From CAVORD01 sp963698535 (GTDB lineage: Bacteria; Bacteroidota; Bacteroidia; Bacteroidales; VadinHA17), in NCBI GenBank assembly GCA_963698535.1, contig CAVORD010000001.1, forward strand, positions 992,001-1,056,000: a stretch of DNA of 64,000 nt, read 5' to 3'. A program made the translations under genes and the position numbers. This document shows, one piece after another, positions 9,808 through 18,676 of this stretch (its first letter is position 1; every line of letters begins with the position of its first letter). The notes under the pieces are model-generated. The model was not told the origin of the DNA and did not search any database. It saw only the letters and a list, made by a program, of their open reading frames with translations.

Positions 9808-11759
9808 ATGTACCCCAAAGGACTTTTGATAAAATTGCGAAGTTCTGCAGGATTTCTTCTTACTACCGCACTCATTTTATTGGTTTCCCCAACCACTTCA
9901 TACGGTCAGAGCACGATAAGGCCTGACTCCGTAATACATATAAGAAGAGGTAGCTATGTTCAGCTTGCCGATACACTTATGTATTTCCGGAATGATACTA
10001 CGATTAAGATACCCTCCCTATTTTCTTAAAAGCAAAAGCCGGTCAGGACTGATGGACCGGGCTTTTTATGATTCACTGAAAATTAAAGCAGATAAGACAT
10101 TGGTTACCAGAGCTTTGTTCGATATAGTTGTTATCGAGCCAAAAGCAGCCACTGGAAAAAGCCGGCTTGAAGAGGAAGAAAGTATTAAATATGAAAACCT
10201 GACTATAAGGAACATCACCATCAGGCAGCTGGACGTTTTTGGAACATCCATAACCGATCCTGAACGTTTTGAAGATCCTCCTGCCGGGGGATTCCTGAAT
10301 TCGGTCCATTTTAATACCCGCAATTCTATTATCAGCAGGTATCTTTCCTTTAAGCGTGGCGATGTTATATCTGCATCTGCTATCTCCGAAAATGAACGAA
10401 TAATAAGATCATTACCCTTTATTGAAGATGCCCTTATTATTGTCGTTCCTGTTTCCGATTCTCTTGCCGATATTGCTGTTGTAACAAAGGACAAGTTCAG
10501 TCTCGGTATGGATTTAAGTCTGACAACATTCCGGCAGGGCACCGTCTCAGTCTTTGAGAAAAACCTTGCAGGCACAGGCCATTCCCTTGAGTTGAACCTC
10601 CCCTTTAATTTCGACCGGTCACCTCTGCTTGGATATGGTGTAACCTATGGTATCCGTAACGTCTACGGCACATTCTCCGATATAGAATTATCGTTTCTTG
10701 ACAGCCACGACCGGCGCTCCTATGGCATATCCCTTAAGAAGGAATTTTTAAGACTTAACACGCGATATGCAGGGGGCCTTACTGTCAGGGATACATATCG
10801 AAATGAAGACCTCGATACTCTGCCCTCACCGGAACCATTCAGAGTGAATTATCAGGATTTTTGGCTCGGAAGGTCTTTTACTGTGAATAAGCTTAACGGA
10901 TCAAGGATCTTTATTCACGCCAGATACACCTTTAACAATGTTATTGACCGTCCGGGTATTCCACCCGACTCTTACTATATACTTCAGAAGTATAAATTGT
11001 ATTTGGGCTCCCTGAGCTGGTCAAGACGTAAGTTTTATAAATCATCACTCATATACAGTTATGGTCGTACAGAAGATATCTCAACAGGATTGCTCTTTTC
11101 TTTAAAGGGAGGTTATGAGTTCAATGAGTTCAAGAAAAGAGGATACGCCGGTGTAACAATGGCTGCTGGTTTTTACCCGGTGAATTTTGGATATATTCTC
11201 AAGTTCACTTTCAATTTCTTCTTTTATTAATGAAGGCAAAAGAGAACAGGGCGTATTAAATCTGCAACTCAACTATTTTACCAACCTGATGAGCGTTGGC
11301 TCTTTTAAATTGAGAGGATTCTTAAATACCTCATATACTCATGGTTACAACCGGTATGGCGATGAGTATCTCACATTAAAAACAAAATACTCCGGCTTAA
11401 GGGGGTTCGAAAATGATTCTTTAGCAGGGAACGACAGGGTTACTATCTCAGGAGAAGCTGTTCTCTTCAGTCCCTCCAACATTTATGGTTTCAGGTTCGC
11501 ATTCTTTACCTATACCGATATCGGACTGCTTGCAGGGGATACTCCTGTTATGTCAATAAAAAGGGAGATGTATTCGGTGGGTCTTGGTGTAAGGATTCGT
11601 AATGACAATCTGGTTTTCAATACTTTCCAGTTAAGGTTTGGTTACTTTTTTAATCCTCCGCCCTACTCTGTGCTTCAACATTTCTCAGTATCGTCGGAGA
11701 GAACCCAGAATGCTCAGACATTCGACCCGGGGCCGCCTGGCGTAACACCATTCAGGTAA
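9808..11759 (+). CDS. BamA/TamA-like outer membrane protein with POTRA-like region, frame broken twice
   Basis: A signal peptide (residues 1-32, ending TTSYGQ) is followed by a linker, a POTRA-like segment (ITIRQLDVFGTSI, then SFKRGDVISASAISENERI) and a long beta-strand-rich barrel. The frame breaks near 10012: DTTIKIP in frame 1, then PYFLKSKSRSG in frame 2. It breaks again between about 11187 and 11227: FYPVNFGYI in frame 2, then SSFINEGKREQG in frame 3. Both steps equal one extra base. Repaired length is about 650 residues. POTRA-barrel proteins insert or export proteins or lipids at the outer membrane. This one is too short for BamA itself, which has five POTRA domains, and the exact role is unknown. 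Sequencing indels are likelier than a pseudogene because both halves stay well conserved in character. Confidence 0.68.
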
Positions 11760-11844
11760 CATACTGATATATTTCTATTATCCAGAGGGCGTTAAAGCAG
11801 AAAGATCAGGGGTAGTTCCGATTGGTTTGCTATTTTTGTAGCAG

Positions 11845-13180
11845 ATGATAGAGCAATTTACCGATCAAATTACCAGGAACTGCGGACCTGTTTCCGGCAA
11901 ACGATTTCTGCTTGCAGTAAGCGGCGGTGTCGATAGTATGGTTATGACCCATCTCTTTTACAGGTCGGGTGCCGAATTCGGTATTGCCCACTGTAATTTT
12001 TGCCTGCGGGAGGATGAATCGAATGGCGATGAGATCTTTTGTCTCAAAGTGGGCCACTGACAGGAATATTCCCTTCCACTCGGTAAGATTTGAAACTGTT
12101 CTCTATGCAGAGAAGCATGGTGTATCAACACAGATGGCGGCCAGGGATCTCAGATATAAGTGGTTTGAAGAGATAAGGGCTGATAACGGTTATGATTATA
12201 TTGCTCTGGCCCATAATCTTAATGACAGTATAGAGACCTTTCTTCTGAACCTGACAAGAGGGACAGGAATTGCCGGACTATCCGGTATAAAGCCCCTTTC
12301 CGGGCGACTTGTCAGGCCCATGTTGCCTTTTACGCGTATGGAGATCAACTCATATAAAGATGAGTATGAGGTTCCTTTCAGGGAAGACAGCTCTAATGCG
12401 GAAACCAAGTATACAAGAAATAATATCAGGCACAATATAATTCCACGTCTTAAGGAGATAAACCCTTCTTTCGATCAGACATTATCTGCAACAATTGGAA
12501 TTCTCACTGATATTGGTGAGATCTTCTTTGAACATGTGGAAAAACTGAGAAAGAAGTATCTTAAAAGTGCGGGTGACGGTTACAGAATTAAAATCAGCGA
12601 CCTGAACAAGCTATTCGGGAATAAGGCTGTTGCATTTGAGTTTTTCCGCTCCTTTGGTATTAACCGTAGTCAAATGGACGATATCATTTCCATCTCGGGC
12701 GGAGAACCCGGAAGAATGGTAATTACCTCAGAATACAGGATTCTGGCCGACAGAGAGTATCTGATAATAGAAAAGGCTGATTCAAATGTTATTAATCCGA
12801 TTGTTGTTAATGATTCTTCACAATTAATATATCTGCCATTCATTGAGAATATTGAAACGTCAGAGAATCATGGTGGGTTTGTCCCTCCGGAAAATAACAA
12901 GGGTGCATCTTTCGATGTTGACAAGATAAGGTTCCCAATTATTTTCAGAGGATGGGAAAAAGGCGACTGGTTCTATCCCCTCGGGATGAAGGGAAAAAAG
13001 AAGCTTAGTGATTTCTTTATAGACAATAAACTCTCTATTTCAGATAAGGAGAAGGTGAGGATTATGGAGGTTGATGGCAGCATAGCCTGGATAGTCGGGC
13101 ACCGAATTGATGAAAGGTTCAGGGTTACAGACCAGACCAGGAAGATACTGACCCTCACGTTAAGAGTTAAGAGTCAATAA
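11845..13180 (+). CDS. tilS: tRNA(Ile)-lysidine synthase, one frame break
   Basis: TilS converts the wobble cytidine of tRNA-Ile(CAU) to lysidine and is essential in bacteria. The N-terminal PP-loop SGGVDS is at residues 26-31, followed by FGIAHCNFCLREDES. The frame then breaks in the T4 run at 12037-12040: removing one T joins GDEIF to VSKWATDRNIPFHSVRFE and the rest of the ATPase domain (ARDLRYKWFEE, LAHNLNDSIETFLLNLTRG). The C-terminal TilS domain is recognisable by FRGWEKGDWFYPLGMKGKKK. Repaired length is about 444 residues, usual for the family. An essential gene broken in a homopolymer strongly suggests a sequencing error. It converges with tyrA, 11 bases apart. Confidence 0.93.
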
Positions 13181-13191
13181 TCAGCTCATTA

Positions 13192-13984
13192 TCATTGATT
13201 ACATCTCTGAGCTATTTCAGCTACCAAAGCTTTCAATCGTGACTTATCCTTTGATCTTATTGCCTCCAGGAGTCTTCCTGCTGACCCAATTACCCCTTCG
13301 ATCAAATCATCAGAACCATTTGTACCAAGTATTAGTGCCAACAACTCAGGATCTTCACTGAAAATTGCCCTGGCCAGATCCAAATGTTTCATATAAGATG
13401 TTCCCGGGGTATCCGCTTCATGGATCTCACTTGCAAACAGTGCTGTCATGAGTACCGGCAGGGTAAGGGAGTGGATCATCTCTTTATCATGTTCCGCAAA
13501 GGATATCTCGGTAATTATAACTCCTGTTTCCCGGAAGGTATCTCTTATCCAATTCTTGATACTAACTTCTGACTCCTCAATTATAATCACTCTTTTTCCG
13601 CTCAGATCACTCATTTTTGCCAGGGTTGGACCGAACATAGGATGAAATGAAGCGAATGGATTTTTGCATCTCTCATAAAACTCCGGCAAGTCGCTTTTTA
13701 CAGAAGCAATATCAACTATTGCCGACCCATTGGGAATATAGTCAATAAGCTGTTCAAATGCTTTCACAGTAAGTCCCGGCGAAACAGAATTTATTGTCAT
13801 ATCCGGAGTCAAATTCCCTTATCTCCGAAGGATCATTCAGAAACTTAATATTCAACCGGGTCAAATCTTCCTTCTTATGAGGGTCGTAAACGGCAATACT
13901 ATTCTTGTCAGAAAGAAACCCTGCCAGCCACGAACCCATCCTACCGTAGCCTAACACCAATATTCTGTTTCCGCTATCCGGCAT
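13192..13984 (-). CDS. tyrA: Prephenate dehydrogenase, one frame break
   Basis: TyrA oxidises prephenate to 4-hydroxyphenylpyruvate, the committed step to tyrosine. From the ATG at 13984 the protein starts MPDSGNRILVLGYGRMGSWL, with the NAD-binding GxGxxG. The first frame runs to about 13805 (DPSEIREFDSG). One base later MTINSVSPGLTVKAFEQL continues with DIASVKSDLPEF, FASFHPMFGPT and a helical C-terminal domain. Repaired length is about 263 residues, a small single-domain-type TyrA without chorismate mutase; that activity is fused to the DAHP synthase at the head of this operon. The start overlaps aroC by 11 bases. As the last gene of an operon led by Tyr-codon leader peptides, it fits control by tyrosine supply. 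Confidence 0.86.
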
Positions 13985-14963
13985 TTCCCGTAGAATTGTA
14001 TAATAGCCTGAGATCTGCCAGGACGATAGCGACAACAGCCTCAAGAACCGGCGGTATCCTCAAGGCTATACAGGCATCATGTCTGCCCTCAACAACCAAC
14101 TCCCTGACGCTCTTTTCCTTAAAATCGTATGTACTTTGGGGCCTTGCAATGCTTGAAGTAGGTTTTACTGCCACCCTGAAAACAATTTCATTGCCATTGG
14201 TAATACCTCCGTTGAAACCTCCGGCATTGTTTGTCGAAGTCTTGCCCTTCTCGTCAACGATCATATCATTATGCTCCGATCCTTTCATTTCACCGGCCTT
14301 GAACCCGGAGCCGAACTCTATACCCTTTATTGCCGGAATTGAAAATACCATGGAGCTTATAGCCGATTCCGCCGAGTAGAAGAAAGGCTCTCCCAGTCCT
14401 GCTATTACATTCTTAACTCTGCATTCAACAATCCCTCCAATTGAATCTTTTGATTCAATAGCCTTTGCAATGGCCTCCTCGATATTTTCATTACCCCCTG
14501 CTGCGATTAATTCCGAACCGACATGCATTGGAGCGATAATTTTTTTTGCAACGACACCTGCTGCAACCAGTCCCCATGTCAATCTGCCTGAAAAATGACC
14601 GCCACCCCTCAGATCTGAAAATCCCTTATACTTCACTGAGGCGGTAAAGTCGGCATGCCCCGGACGTGGATGACCTTCGAATCTTTTATAGTCTGAAGAT
14701 CTGCCCTCCGCATTTTTTGTTATTATGGTCAAAGGAGCACCGGTAGTAAACCCGTTGAATATTCCGCTGATAATCTCAGGGGCGTCCTTTTCGAGCCTGG
14801 GTGTCGTCCCCTTCGCTCCCGGACGCCTTCTGGAAAGATCGGCCATCAGGTCTTGTTCAGACAGAGTAATTCCCGGAGGAACGCCGTCGACAGTTACTCC
14901 AACAACCGGACCATGCGATTCGCCAAATAAAGAGACTCGAAATATTATCCCTGAGGTGTTCAT
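13974..14963 (-). CDS. aroC: Chorismate synthase
   Basis: The 329-residue enzyme makes chorismate from EPSP using reduced FMN. Signatures seen are FGESHGP near residue 13, SRRRPGAKG, RPGHADFT, DLRGGGHFSGRLTWG in the FMN-binding region and HNDMIVDEKGK. The GGGHFSGRLT form replaces the more common RSSARET and is known from other bacterial chorismate synthases. It is slightly shorter than the common 350-360 residues, mainly at the C-terminus (ALRIPPVLEAVVAIVLADL is present, so the core is complete). The gap to aroA is one base and the overlap with tyrA is 11, so all are translated from one message. Confidence 0.95.
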   Translation of the reverse strand: MNTSGIIFRVSLFGESHGPVVGVTVDGVPPGITLSEQDLMADLSRRRPGAKGTTPRLEKDAPEIISGIFNGFTTGAPLTIITKNAEGRSSDYKRFEGHPRPGHADFTASVKYKGFSDLRGGGHFSGRLTWGLVAAGVVAKKIIAPMHVGSELIAAGGNENIEEAIAKAIESKDSIGGIVECRVKNVIAGLGEPFFYSAESAISSMVFSIPAIKGIEFGSGFKAGEMKGSEHNDMIVDEKGKTSTNNAGGFNGGITNGNEIVFRVAVKPTSSIARPQSTYDFKEKSVRELVVEGRHDACIALRIPPVLEAVVAIVLADLRLLYNSTGNAG

Positions 14964-14964
14964 A

Positions 14965-16222
14965 TTAAAATGATTTAATTTTTCCCCCTAAATTTTCAAA
15001 ATGCTGGTAAAACTCCGGATACGATTTGCTTATACATTCGGGTCGCAATATTTCAACGGGAGCATCCGAAATAAGTGAAGCAACCGCTGCAGCCATTGCC
15101 ATGCGGTGATCATTGAATGAGTCAGTTATCCCTCCTGAGAGGCGCTTTCCTCCCTTTATTATCAATTCATCACCTGTCAGTTTGATCTTACCACCCAGAG
15201 TAGTGATCATGGTAACCAGCGATTCGGCCCTGTCGCTCTCCTTTGCCTTAAGCCTTCCTGCTCCTCTAAGACGAGTCTCCCCATGTGCAGCCAGGGCCAA
15301 GAATAGCCAATGAGGGTGCCAGATCGGGGCAGTCGGTAATATCAAAATTGAAACCCTGCAATGTGTCATGGCTGCATTTAATCTGATCATCAGAAATAGT
15401 AATCCTTGCCCCTGCCAATTTCAGAGCCTCCATAATTGCTTTGTCAGCCTGGCAGGAAGAGTCTTTCAGTCCGCTAACGACCGACTCACCTGCAATAGCA
15501 CCCATAACCAGTATAGCAGCCGCTCCACTCCAGTCTCCCTCAACATTGATCTCAAATGGATTATATACCTGGTTACCCTTAATATCAAAGGATCTGTAGT
15601 TATTATTTATCACCCTTACACCGCATGATTCCATTACTTCAATGGTGAGATCGATATAGGGTTTGGAATTAAGATTCTTTACCCTGACTTCAGAATCATC
15701 AATACATTTGGGCAGAGCCATCATGATGCCTGTCAGGAATTGGGAAGAAAGAGAACCATCAACTGTTACCATTCCTCCTTTGACGGGCCCTCTGATCTCC
15801 AGTGGCAGGAAACCTTTATTATGTCTTACTTTTGCGCCCAGTGAACGCAAAGGACTAACAATCTGCCTCATAGGACGTCGAAGTGAGGAGCCGCTGCCGG
15901 TAATCAATATATTACCTGATGAGAGAGCTGCCAGCGAAGTAAACAGTCTTATCCCCAAGCCTGATTCTCCGCCATTAAGTATTGAGTCCTCATTACTTAT
16001 TCCTCCCAATATTCTTATTGACCCGCCCTCTCTGGCCACACGTGCTCCAAGGGCCGAGGCCATTCTTAAAGATGCCTCCGTATCGTCTGAGAATGACGGA
16101 TTATGTATTACCGATTCACCTTCCGCCAGCAAAGCCGCTGCAATGTATCTCTGCATCACACTTTTTGAAGGAGTTGCTGGTACCACTCCGGAGATGGTAT
16201 TGCCGGTAACAATTATGCTCAT
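14965..16222 (-). CDS. aroA: EPSP synthase (3-phosphoshikimate 1-carboxyvinyltransferase), one frame break
   Basis: AroA joins shikimate-3-phosphate and PEP. The likely start is the ATG at 16222, which overlaps the aroB stop as ATGA; an in-frame ATG at 16237 is possible. Motifs include PSKSVMQRYIAAALLA, GSGSSLRRPMRQI, DGSLSSQFLTGI and FNFDITDCPDLAPSLAIL. Near 15310 the frame breaks: after SLAIL the protein continues one base later with ALAAHGETRLRGAGRLK and ESDRAESL, then FNDHRMAMAAAV and a normal C-terminus. Repaired length is about 418 residues, normal for the family. Both halves keep all substrate-binding signatures, which argues for a sequencing indel. Confidence 0.92.
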
Positions 16223-17253
16223 TGTATGGGCCTCCATTTTTCAGCATGACTCAGAATTTCGGTAATTGGGATGCTTCTAACCGAAGCTTTCCCGATATCT
16301 TCAATTACCACAAAATCAATAAGATCGCCGCTCCTCTTTTTGTCATTACCTATCAATCCAAGTGAATCTTTCTCAATCTTACTAATACAAGGTGATAATC
16401 CGTAAAGAGCAAGCAATTGATCGATCTCCTTCCGGACTCCTGCCGAGGCTATTTTCAGGTTAACAGATAATTCAGTGGCAAATGCCATTCCGGTGGCTAC
16501 TGCCACGCCATGCCTGAACCCGCCATGAAGTTCGAGGGCATGACCCAGTGTATGTCCGAAATTGAGTGTTTTCCTTATCCCCGATTCTCTGAAATCGGCC
16601 TCCACAACCTTCCTTTTGATCTCTATTGCCGAGTAAACAACCTCTTCAAGAATAACCTCATCTCTGTCCAGTATCCTGTTATGCTCCTTTTTAAGGATAT
16701 CAAACAGCCGAGGGTCGCCAATAATAGCATATTTTATAACCTCTCCCAGTCCGCTTCTGAATTCAACCTCCGGGAGCGTCTTAAGCATCGAGGTATCGCA
16801 AATAACAAATTCGGGGTGGTTAAAGGTCCCGATTATGTTCTTTTTATCATCGATGTTAACACCATTTTTGCCTCCAATGCTCGCATCCGCCTGTGACAAT
16901 AATGTTGTTGAAACGAATCCGAACTTAATTCCCCTCATATAGATCGATCCTATCAACCCTGTGATGTCACAAACCACTCCTCCTCCTATACCCAGGATAA
17001 AACCATTTCTGTCAATCCCCATCTCCAGCATCTCCCTTATTACCTCCTCCGCTTTTGCAAGGGTTTTGGATGTCTCCCCCGGTTTTACAACTATGACATC
17101 CCCCTGGGGGAAATCTGATCCATAAATGGCAGATACGTTCTTATCTGTGAGTATCACCCTTTTGCCTTTAGCAGGAGGAACGACCTCTTTGAGACTATGA
17201 CCAATGTAAACCGTTGAAATTGTATTGCCTGAACCAATTAAAATTTTACGCAC
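16219..17253 (-). CDS. aroB: 3-Dehydroquinate synthase
   Basis: The 344-residue enzyme cyclises DAHP to 3-dehydroquinate with NAD and a divalent metal. It shows KPGETSKTL, GIGGGVVCDITGLIGS, FVSTTLLSQADASIGGKNGVN, the metal-site segment RKTLNFGHTLGHALE and HGVAVATGMAFA. It is intact. It overlaps aroA by four bases (ATGA) and lies 40 bases downstream of the DAHP synthase gene. The following enzyme of the pathway, dehydroquinase, is encoded separately at 30380-30808. Shikimate dehydrogenase and shikimate kinase are not in the window. Confidence 0.96.
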   Translation of the reverse strand: MRKILIGSGNTISTVYIGHSLKEVVPPAKGKRVILTDKNVSAIYGSDFPQGDVIVVKPGETSKTLAKAEEVIREMLEMGIDRNGFILGIGGGVVCDITGLIGSIYMRGIKFGFVSTTLLSQADASIGGKNGVNIDDKKNIIGTFNHPEFVICDTSMLKTLPEVEFRSGLGEVIKYAIIGDPRLFDILKKEHNRILDRDEVILEEVVYSAIEIKRKVVEADFRESGIRKTLNFGHTLGHALELHGGFRHGVAVATGMAFATELSVNLKIASAGVRKEIDQLLALYGLSPCISKIEKDSLGLIGNDKKRSGDLIDFVVIEDIGKASVRSIPITEILSHAEKWRPIQ

Positions 17254-17293
17254 ATCTTAAATTTAATGATATAAAAATAGGCAATGTATGCGA

Positions 17294-18382
17294 TTATTTT
17301 CCAATCCTTTTCTGAAACTTTAATGACTCCCCGTGAATCTGTTCAAATATTCCAACAAGAAATTCCGCACTCAATCCCAATGACATACCCTCGTTGATCC
17401 TGCTTGCCATTACTTCACTCCAGCGTTCGGTTTGCACCAGAGGGAAGTTATTCTGCGACTTAAATTCTCCTATCCTGTTGGCTGTCTTCATTCTTTCACG
17501 GAGTGTATTAAGAAGTTTATGGTCCCAGCAGTCGATCTCTTCCCTCAGGGAGGTAAGTATGTCGGCTTGCTCTGCGGGCAGTTCATTGATGTTATCAAGG
17601 GCAAAATTGTGTGACATGGCTGCAAACTCTTCCGGAGTAAGTTGCTGAGCCTTGTCGCTCCTGGCATTTGCGGGATCTATGTGTATTTCAATAAAAAGTC
17701 CATTCATTTTCAGTGATAAAGCTTTTGAGGCCACCTCCCCTACGAGTTCTTTTTTTCCTGCAATATGGCTGGGGTCGCAAAGAACAGTCAGGTCGGGCAT
17801 CAATTTCATAAGTTGCATTGGAATACTCCATGAAGGGATATTACGGAACCTGGTGGGTTTAAATGGAGAAAAACCGCGATGTACCGCAATTACCTTTTTA
17901 ATACCGGCATTTCTTATTCTTTCTATCGCCCCAATCCATAGATCAAGATCGGGATTAACAGGATTCTTAATAAATACGGTAACTGAAGAACCTTTGAGTG
18001 CCTCTGCTATCTCCTGAACTGAGAAAGGATTGGCAGTAGTCCTCGCGCCTATCCATACAGCATCAAATCCGGCAGATAATACAGCCTCAACATGTGCCTT
18101 TGTTGCTACCTCTGTAACGATCTTAAGACCTGTCATCTCTCTTGCTTCCACCATCCAGGCCAATCCTTCCTCTCCTACTCCCTCAAAATTCCCGGGCCTG
18201 GTCCTGGGCTTCCATATCCCTGCCCTGAAGAACTCTAACCCGGAATCCTTAAGGCTGAGGGCAGTTGCAAGAACCTGATCCCTGGTCTCTGCACTGCATG
18301 GGCCAGCTATGATCATTGGCTTCTTTTCTGAAACGGGAGAGATTCTCCTCTTTTCAATTGATAATTCGGCTGTTATATTCAT
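17294..18382 (-). CDS. aroF: Bifunctional DAHP synthase / chorismate mutase
   Basis: The 362-residue fusion catalyses the first step of the shikimate pathway and the chorismate-to-prephenate branch step. Residues about 20-265 are a KDO8P-synthase-like DAHP synthase (AGPCSAETRDQ, GIWKPRTRPGNFEGVG, IWIGARTT-type barrel strand, LCDPSHIAGKKELV). Residues about 275-362 are an AroQ-class chorismate mutase (LREEIDCWDHKLLNTLRERM, IGEFKSQNNFPLVQTERW). This order is common in Bacteroidota. It is the first structural gene of the aro operon and lies 28 bases after the end of a strong terminator hairpin, the second of two attenuators whose leader peptides are tyrosine runs. End-product control by tyrosine, with perhaps a phenylalanine contribution, is therefore likely at transcription. 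Gene symbol by function. Confidence 0.94.
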   Translation of the reverse strand: MNITAELSIEKRRISPVSEKKPMIIAGPCSAETRDQVLATALSLKDSGLEFFRAGIWKPRTRPGNFEGVGEEGLAWMVEAREMTGLKIVTEVATKAHVEAVLSAGFDAVWIGARTTANPFSVQEIAEALKGSSVTVFIKNPVNPDLDLWIGAIERIRNAGIKKVIAVHRGFSPFKPTRFRNIPSWSIPMQLMKLMPDLTVLCDPSHIAGKKELVGEVASKALSLKMNGLFIEIHIDPANARSDKAQQLTPEEFAAMSHNFALDNINELPAEQADILTSLREEIDCWDHKLLNTLRERMKTANRIGEFKSQNNFPLVQTERWSEVMASRINEGMSLGLSAEFLVGIFEQIHGESLKFQKRIGK

Positions 18383-18409
18383 CTGTCTTAATTTTCAAAT
18401 TACTTAAAC

Positions 18410-18435
18410 AAAAAAATCCCGGCTTAAACCGGGAT
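18410..18435 (-). terminator. Attenuator terminator 2, directly before the DAHP synthase gene
   Basis: On the minus strand ATCCCGG and CCGGGAT form a perfect 7-bp stem with loop TTTAAG, followed by seven Ts (18416 to 18410). The ascending arm with its loop (TCCCGGTTT, 18434-18426) is fully complementary over 9 bp to AAACCGGGA (18479-18471) inside the last codons of leader peptide 2. A longer upstream antiterminator can therefore replace the terminator. The position 28 bases before an operon's first start codon is that of an attenuator, not of a simple gene end. Confidence 0.88.
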
Positions 18436-18463
18436 CTTATTAAACGAAGTATATCACAATATA

Positions 18464-18523
18464 CTATCCGTCCCGGTTTTTCTGGAACTTATAGTAGTAA
18501 TAATATTTCTTAAGTATAATCAT
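18464..18523 (-). CDS. Tyr-rich leader peptide 2 of the aro operon
   Basis: The 19-codon frame reads MIILKKYYYYYKFQKNRDG and ends in TAG at 18464. Five consecutive Tyr codons (TAT TAT TAC TAC TAT) are followed two codons later by a Phe codon. The ATG comes immediately after the T-run of terminator 1. Codons 15-18 encode the RNA strand that can pair perfectly with the ascending arm of terminator 2. In the established attenuation scheme, a ribosome stalled for lack of Tyr-tRNA leaves this strand free, while one that reaches the stop codon covers it. Expression is inferred; no Shine-Dalgarno site is seen, which is usual for this phylum. Confidence 0.85.
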   Translation of the reverse strand: MIILKKYYYYYKFQKNRDG

Positions 18524-18546
18524 AAAAAAAAGCCCTTTCGGGGCCT
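18524..18546 (-). terminator. Attenuator terminator 1, between the two leader peptides
   Basis: Minus-strand AGGCCC (18546-18541) pairs with GGGCTT across the loop CGAAA, with one G-T wobble, and an 8-T run follows (18531-18524). The sequence CCCCG in this hairpin (18543-18539) is complementary to CGGGG at 18585-18581, just 4 bases after the leader 1 stop codon. That gives a short competing antiterminator. It could alternatively be read only as the abcF terminator, but the Tyr-rich frame and its own promoter-like sequence between abcF and this hairpin favour an attenuator. Confidence 0.78.
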
Positions 18547-18589
18547 CATTGTCAATTAAAAATTCAATTCACATAGTTATCCCCGCTTC

Positions 18590-18637
18590 CTATTCAGAAA
18601 GATAATAGTATGGATAATATGTATAGCTCTTTTTCAT
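18590..18637 (-). CDS. Tyr-rich leader peptide 1 of the aro operon
   Basis: The 15-codon frame reads MKKSYTYYPYYYLSE and stops with TAG at 18590. Six of 15 codons are Tyr, and there is no Phe or Trp. It starts about a dozen bases downstream of a TACATTTG element and is followed within 4 bases of its stop by the CGGGG strand that can pair with terminator 1. Composition, position and RNA geometry together are those of a classical amino acid leader peptide. It is too short for ordinary gene callers. Confidence 0.82.
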   Translation of the reverse strand: MKKSYTYYPYYYLSE

Positions 18638-18648
18638 TTCTCTTTTGC

Positions 18649-18676
18649 CAAATGTATAAAATAATTTAATATCAAC
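18649..18676 (-). promoter_or_regulatory. Candidate Bacteroidota promoter of the aro leader
   Basis: On the minus strand TACATTTG (18656-18649) fits the TAnnTTTG -7 consensus, and GTTG at 18676-18673 lies 16 bases upstream as a partial -33 element. The -33 element overlaps the abcF stop codon. Initiation about 6-7 bases after the -7 element would place the 5' end only a few bases before leader peptide 1. The spacing is slightly short, so the call is moderate. Confidence 0.55.

Noticed and set aside
18524..18546. Reading hairpin 1 only as the abcF terminator
   Set aside because: A promoter-like element and a Tyr-rich frame with stop lie between abcF and the hairpin, and a complementary strand sits right after that stop.
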